From positions 63,388,671-63,452,670 of the forward strand of contig CM055101.1 of NCBI GenBank assembly GCA_029204225.1: DNA of 64,000 nt, written 5' to 3'. Source of the DNA: Diphasiastrum complanatum (taxonomy: Eukaryota; Streptophyta; Lycopodiopsida; Lycopodiales; Lycopodiaceae). The notes under the pieces were generated by a model, which saw only the letters and a list, made by a program, of their open reading frames with translations, was not told the DNA's origin and did not search any database. Each line of letters opens with the position of its first letter. Positions within the stretch are counted from its first letter, which is position 1. The position numbers and the translations under genes are program-made. Of this stretch, positions 59,534-64,000 are shown piece by piece.

Positions 59534-59749
59534 GAGTGCTTGGATCGACGAATGCTTGACTACTAGATTGAAAGTCTTGTTGTAGTCGACGTTGGGGATC
59601 TGAGTGAATCCTCGTGCTATCAGTCTTGCCTTCCTGCGATCAATTGCTCCATTGGCATCTTAAAGATCCATTTGCAATCAATGATATTGCAGCCAATAGG
59701 AGCTTCGATTAGTGACCACGTCTGGTTCTTGATCAGAGAGGAATACTCT

Positions 59750-60922
59750 CTATTCTCTCCAGAGATCTGAGTCTGGTTGGCTGAGTGCCTCTTCGCCTGT
59801 CGTCGGTTCCTGTATCAAGAGACATGCAGACTCAGGAGTATACCTTGTGGGCTGTGTGCGCACTCGGCTTGATCTTCTGGGAGGAATCGAGTGATGAACG
59901 ACTCTTGGGACTTGTTGCTGGGTAGCAGCAACGTCTTCGTCTGATTTGCTGTAAAATAGTGAGTCGACAATAGACACGCTTGAGCCCGAAGCTCGGATAG
60001 TCGTGTCAATGGCAAGTGATGAAGGTTCTCTTGGAACAATATCTTTGCCTTTGATGTCGACGAACTGATCCCAGATAAAGATTGTATCCCGGATGTATAA
60101 GATTTGTTGGGTATCGATCATACAACTTGTATGTGTTATCAAATGAAGTATATCCAATCAGGATGGTCTTGAGACCTTGGAAGTCGAAATTCTTCCTTGT
60201 GTCTTTCAGGATCTGCGCATAGAAAACACATCTGAACACTCTTAGGTTCTTCACAGAAGGCTTAGAGCCTATCCACACCTCATGGGGTGTTTTGCTTGAG
60301 AGGGCCTTGGTCAAACATCTGTTCTGGATGTAAGCTGTAGTGGAGACAGCTTCGGCCCAGAAACTCTTGGGCAGCGATGCATGCGCTAGCATACATTTGG
60401 TTGATTCAACCAGAGTACGGTTCTTCCTCTCGGCTAAGCCATTAGACTGAGGATTGTAAGGAGTGATGAATTTATGCTCAATCCCTTGGCTCTGGCAGTA
60501 CTCCTTAAGCTCAGTAGAGATATACTCTCCTTTTTTGCACGCTCCTTGAAGATATACTCTCCTTTTGTGATCGTCCTTCTAGTCTCCTTTTTTGCACGCT
60601 CCTTTAAGATTTTGAAGCAATTGAAAGCTTTTGATTTCTACTTGATAAAGTACACCATAGTCCTTCTGAAAAATTCATCAATAAAAGCTATAAAATACTT
60701 TGCATCCTTCAACGAAGGATTTTTCATCAGGCCACAAATGTCTGAATGCACAATGTCTAACAATCCTCTAGTAGTATGTTGATGGCTTGATCTAAATGGT
60801 TTCCTAGTTTGTTTACCAACTAAATAGTCTTGACAAACATGTAACTCGACTTTATCACTAGGATAGTCTAGATCAAGAACAATAGAATGTCTAGACGTTT
60901 GTTGTACAGTAGCATAATTCAA
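59750..60922 (-). pseudogene. Copia integrase and linker
   Basis: The N-terminal part has LLDIVHSDICGLMKNPSLKD then FIAFIDEFFRRTMVYF with DICG and IDEF. The middle (about 60400-60640) is disturbed by a short duplicated segment (gatatactctcctttttgcacgctcct). The C-terminal part has MLAHASLPKSFWAEAVSTTA YIQNRC and FRCVFYAQILKD. The linker PPRRSSRVRTQPTRYTPE ends the block. Confidence 0.85.
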
Positions 60923-60982
60923 GTGACCAAGTCTATAATGCCAAAATAGACTTTTATTTGCATGAATAGAAGTATTGAGCGC

Positions 60983-62170
60983 CTAACTAGAGGCTGAAAA
61001 ACAATGACTTGATCTATACAAGTATCCATGCCTCTTTTCGAGTGCTAGAATCTTGCATGTCCTATCAACTACTTTGCACTGATCACATTCAAATTCTACT
61101 CTATGTCCTAGATCTGTGATTCTGCTTACAAAGAGCAGATTCGTAGATAAATTGGAAACATACATGACTTTATAAAGTAGCTTAGATTGATCATTTGCAA
61201 AGTTCAATCTCACGGTACTTTCACCTTTAATAGCTTGTGTGCTATTATCGCCAAGGTGAACATATTTGCTGCTCCTGTAGTGTGTATAGGACTCAAAACA
61301 ATCGATGAGACTGGTCATATGCTAAGTGGCACCGGAATGCAGAAACCAAGAACTGTTGCTGGATGCTCCTAGATGGCTGGTCATGAAGGCATCATGATCT
61401 GTTTCTTGAATGGGCTATGGAGCTTATGCAACTGCATTTGCCACTTGATTCGATTGTCCCTTGCCGTTGTTCTTAGCTTGTAATATCCGGTAGTCTTGAA
61501 TTTTGTGGTTGTTTCATTTACAATATCTACAAAATAGCTTCTTCTTCGTCTACAGATTTGACCGTTCCTTGTGCTGTGCTGGTTTCTGGTCTTGCTTTGA
61601 TTGCTTTGGGCCTTTCTTCTTCTTCTGCTTAGTCATGCTCTTGTTGGTGTACAAGGCATGAAAATCAGTTGAAGAACTAGATGCTTCGTTCCTTCACATG
61701 TCTTCCTGCAAAAACATTATAATGACTCTAGAAAGAGTCAGTTCTGGATGTGTCGTGATGATCATCACCCAGCTGTCGTATGAGCTTGGCAAGCTTGTAA
61801 GCAGTTGTATCACTGTGTCTTGATCGTCTGTGATAGATCCGACAGCAGCCATTTGCTTCAGTCACGTTCTTGAATCGGTTGATGTGATTCTACAGGGAAT
61901 CACCATTCCCCATCTTGAGGGAGTAAAAGTTCTTCTTGAGATGTAGCTTGGAAGCTATATCTCTCACTTCATATAATGTGCTCAAGATGTCCCAGACTTC
62001 TTTGGATGTCTAGGCTTCGGATACATGGCCGATCTGAGTATCCGAAATGTTGAGGATGATCAATGCGAAAGCCTTTCCATCCTTCAGCTTCCATCTGACG
62101 ATTGTTGCATCGTCAACTTTGGGTTTTCTTTCTGCACCTGTAACAATGTCATACAATTCTTTAGCCATTA
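60983..62170 (-). pseudogene. Copia gag and protease
   Basis: Gag: MAKELYDIVTGAERKPKVDD, RWKLKDGKAFALIILNISDT, a TAG, TSKEVWDILSTLYEV, ASKLHLKKNFYSLKM. The zinc knuckle FCRYCK is followed by a stop and NNHK. Protease: WFLHSGAT, then a TAG, HMTSLIDCFESY. His replaces the catalytic Asp of DSG, so the protease is inactive even apart from the stop. Confidence 0.8.
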
Positions 62171-62240
62171 GCACTAGCTTCACACTTGCTTCTCATTGAA
62201 TACACAGATGATATTCAATATATACATATTTTTACAGGTG

Positions 62241-62711
62241 TGCAGATGAAGAAAGTACAAAAGTTGATGTGCTGTCTGTGAGAGGTCGTGGGTGGCTGTT
62301 GTCGTTGTCAAATCTGATTGCACAGTGCATGGGATGAGCGTGAGAAGGCCGCGACATCAGCCTTCGCTGAAATGAACATTGATGAAAATACGAAAAATGC
62401 GACACTCTTACAAAAGTCTTAAAATTTGATTTACAAAGTACCTTCGCTTTTCCATTAGGGCACCTTTGGCATTTGTAGGGTAGTGTCATCTTTTTTGCCT
62501 GTCACAAATCATGTGTAAAAACACAGTGTCGTCTTTTTCATCTTTTTCGCCTGTGGAAATTTACTTGTGTTTATGCAGACAGTCGCGTTTTTTCCCTGTC
62601 TTATTTTACATGTAAATATGCAGATTGTACGACAACACAAGTAAAATACAACAACATGAATGGAGGCAAATTAACTTAGGATTTAGGAGAGTAGAGGAGA
62701 TAAATCCAACA
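62241..62711 (-). repeat. 5' LTR of the copia element (471 bp)
   Basis: On the - strand it begins TGTTGGATTTATC and ends CTTCATCTGCA. It matches the solo LTR at 24935-25361 along its length with many small indels. No standard iMet primer site follows it. Confidence 0.65.
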
Positions 62712-64000
62712 CTAAAGAGCTATTTCCAGCAAAGAAATGCCAAGAAAGACAAGAAGACAAAGCATGAAGATTGAAGCTTATCTACAATATTTAAATTTTC
62801 AAACAAGAACACAAAGAAACAGATCTTAACTTCTAACCTACCTTGAAACATAAAAACACAATGGGTTATTTGATGTCAAAAATTTTCTTCCTTTTCTTAA
62901 TTTGAAAAAAGTCATCAAAACTTGCAGTAGTGGCATTTCACCTTGAAGAACCACTACTCCTTTGTAGTAGTAGGCCAAGTGAAGAATCGTGATGATAGGA
63001 TAATGTCTAGAGATCTGTACGCAATTGTAGGACGTCACCATGTTTCATGAGCTTTGCAAGATCATTGATCCATAGAGAATTCTTGAATGTACCTAGCCTA
63101 AATGGCTTGTGACCCAGAAAACACTAGAAACTAAAGAAAAAGAAAAAGTAATAAAATAGAGTAAGAAATAGAAATGTCACTCTATATATCTCATCTTTCT
63201 TTTTTCACTCATTTTTTCAAAAGGGCACTCAAGAAAGCTTCAATGAGGAATGTAAAGTAGAATAAATTGAAATAAATAACGTAGTGGTGAGGCCCATGAA
63301 AATAATAGTTTAAAGAATAGGAAAAATCTACGAGATAAGAATTTACAAGGTTTTTTTTTTTTTTTTTTTCTGAAAAAATATATATAAAGGAATTGTAGTC
63401 CTCATCTGATTGGAAGTAATGCAAGTTTGTAAGAGGGTGTTTCATATGAATAGTCCTTGAGCGTGGCAGTTCGGTTGAAGCCATCTTGTATACCACCAAT
63501 CACAATTGTATGGCATGTCTTGACTGTGTGTTCAAGACAATCACATGAAAAATGTAGGTGGTGCTTGACTCCTTGGTATAGAATGGTTATTCTCTGCATA
63601 TCCATCGTAAGAGTTGTATGTATAATTGTAGTCGGGATATATTGGAGAAGTGTCAAATGAGATAAATATTCATTTGTTTCTACAAGATAATATAAAGATT
63701 GATAAGCATTTCCATTTGAATAGACCCTTTGATTGCATGGCGCATGAACAACTTCACGTGAATCCACTGGTTGAGGTGTCTTGTTGTTTGATAAGCCTTC
63801 TTTCTGTTCTTGACCTTGATCTCTTGGATCACAATTTCAGTATATTCTTCTGTTTGTATTGTAGTCGTTGCTTGTTGATCCGTTGTGAATTGATTCCCAA
63901 TGACATCATACCATATTATAAACAATTCTTCACCGTGCGCTGCTTCAGCTCCTTTTATCCACTGCAAGTATTGTTGTTGCATATCTAGAAAGATTCTAGA
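62712..64000. other. Right-edge spacer
   Basis: A long T run lies at about 63351-63370. Overlapping - strand frames at 63402-63982 (for example DCLEHTVKTCHTIVIGGIQD) could be fragments of a gene continuing past the window, but no family is recognised. Confidence 0.35.

Larger units (their letters stand above)
58554..62711 (-). mobile_element. Degenerate Ty1/copia retrotransposon
   Basis: Read on the - strand: LTR 62711-62241, gag from about 62170, CCHC knuckle near 61530, protease near 61330, integrase 60922-60006, reverse transcriptase 59533-58977 and RNase H 58859-58554. The order PR-IN-RT-RH is diagnostic for copia. No second LTR is found beyond RNase H, so the 3' end is truncated. Many stops and frame changes. 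Confidence 0.88.

Overview
This window reads as nuclear DNA of a land plant. Both intact genes have plant-type GT-AG introns, one of them is 4-coumarate:CoA ligase, and most of the rest is Ty1/copia, Ty3/gypsy, LINE and MITE debris. The sequence does not identify the species. Long repeat-filled spacers and the style of the two proteins would suit a non-flowering vascular plant such as a lycophyte or gymnosperm, but that is a weak inference.

Only two genes look complete. A BT1-family (folate/biopterin-type) membrane transporter lies on the + strand at 14734-21632, with six exons and a predicted 518 aa. A 4CL gene lies on the - strand at 54218-57009, with six exons and a predicted 561 aa. All exon phases close in both, and each has a TATA-like box 70-90 bp upstream of its ATG.

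Layout. 1-2530: 3' part of an LTR element carrying a coiled-coil ORF. 2531-7310: spacer with two LINE 3' ends and one foldback MITE. 7389-12334: complete non-autonomous LTR element with target duplication CTAAC. 12340-21632: transporter gene with its upstream repeats and MITE-bearing intron. 21633-24934: AT-rich spacer. 24935-25361: solo LTR. 25700-31750: AT-rich island holding broken unfamiliar genes, including a decayed histone H3-fold gene, an SKSP-repeat ORF, a transposase-like gene and a nine-copy 16-bp motif array. 32474-32617: (TC)72. 33698-44527: copia gag, a tandem array of LTR-gag units, a MITE nested in the last LTR, and a gypsy chromovirus nested at the MITE edge (37568-43832, target duplication TGGGA). 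44540-48500: antisense coiled-coil ORF copy, an alpha/beta-hydrolase fragment and a gypsy gag. 50400-50850: copia gag/protease remnant. 54218-57100: 4CL. 58554-62711: degenerate copia element on the - strand.

The two gypsy-type elements at 7389 and 37568 share a primer site, a leader with five hairpins and a palindrome at fixed distance from the polypurine tract, although their LTRs differ. This fits a non-autonomous element mobilised in trans. The most unusual region is the 25.7-31.8 kb island.
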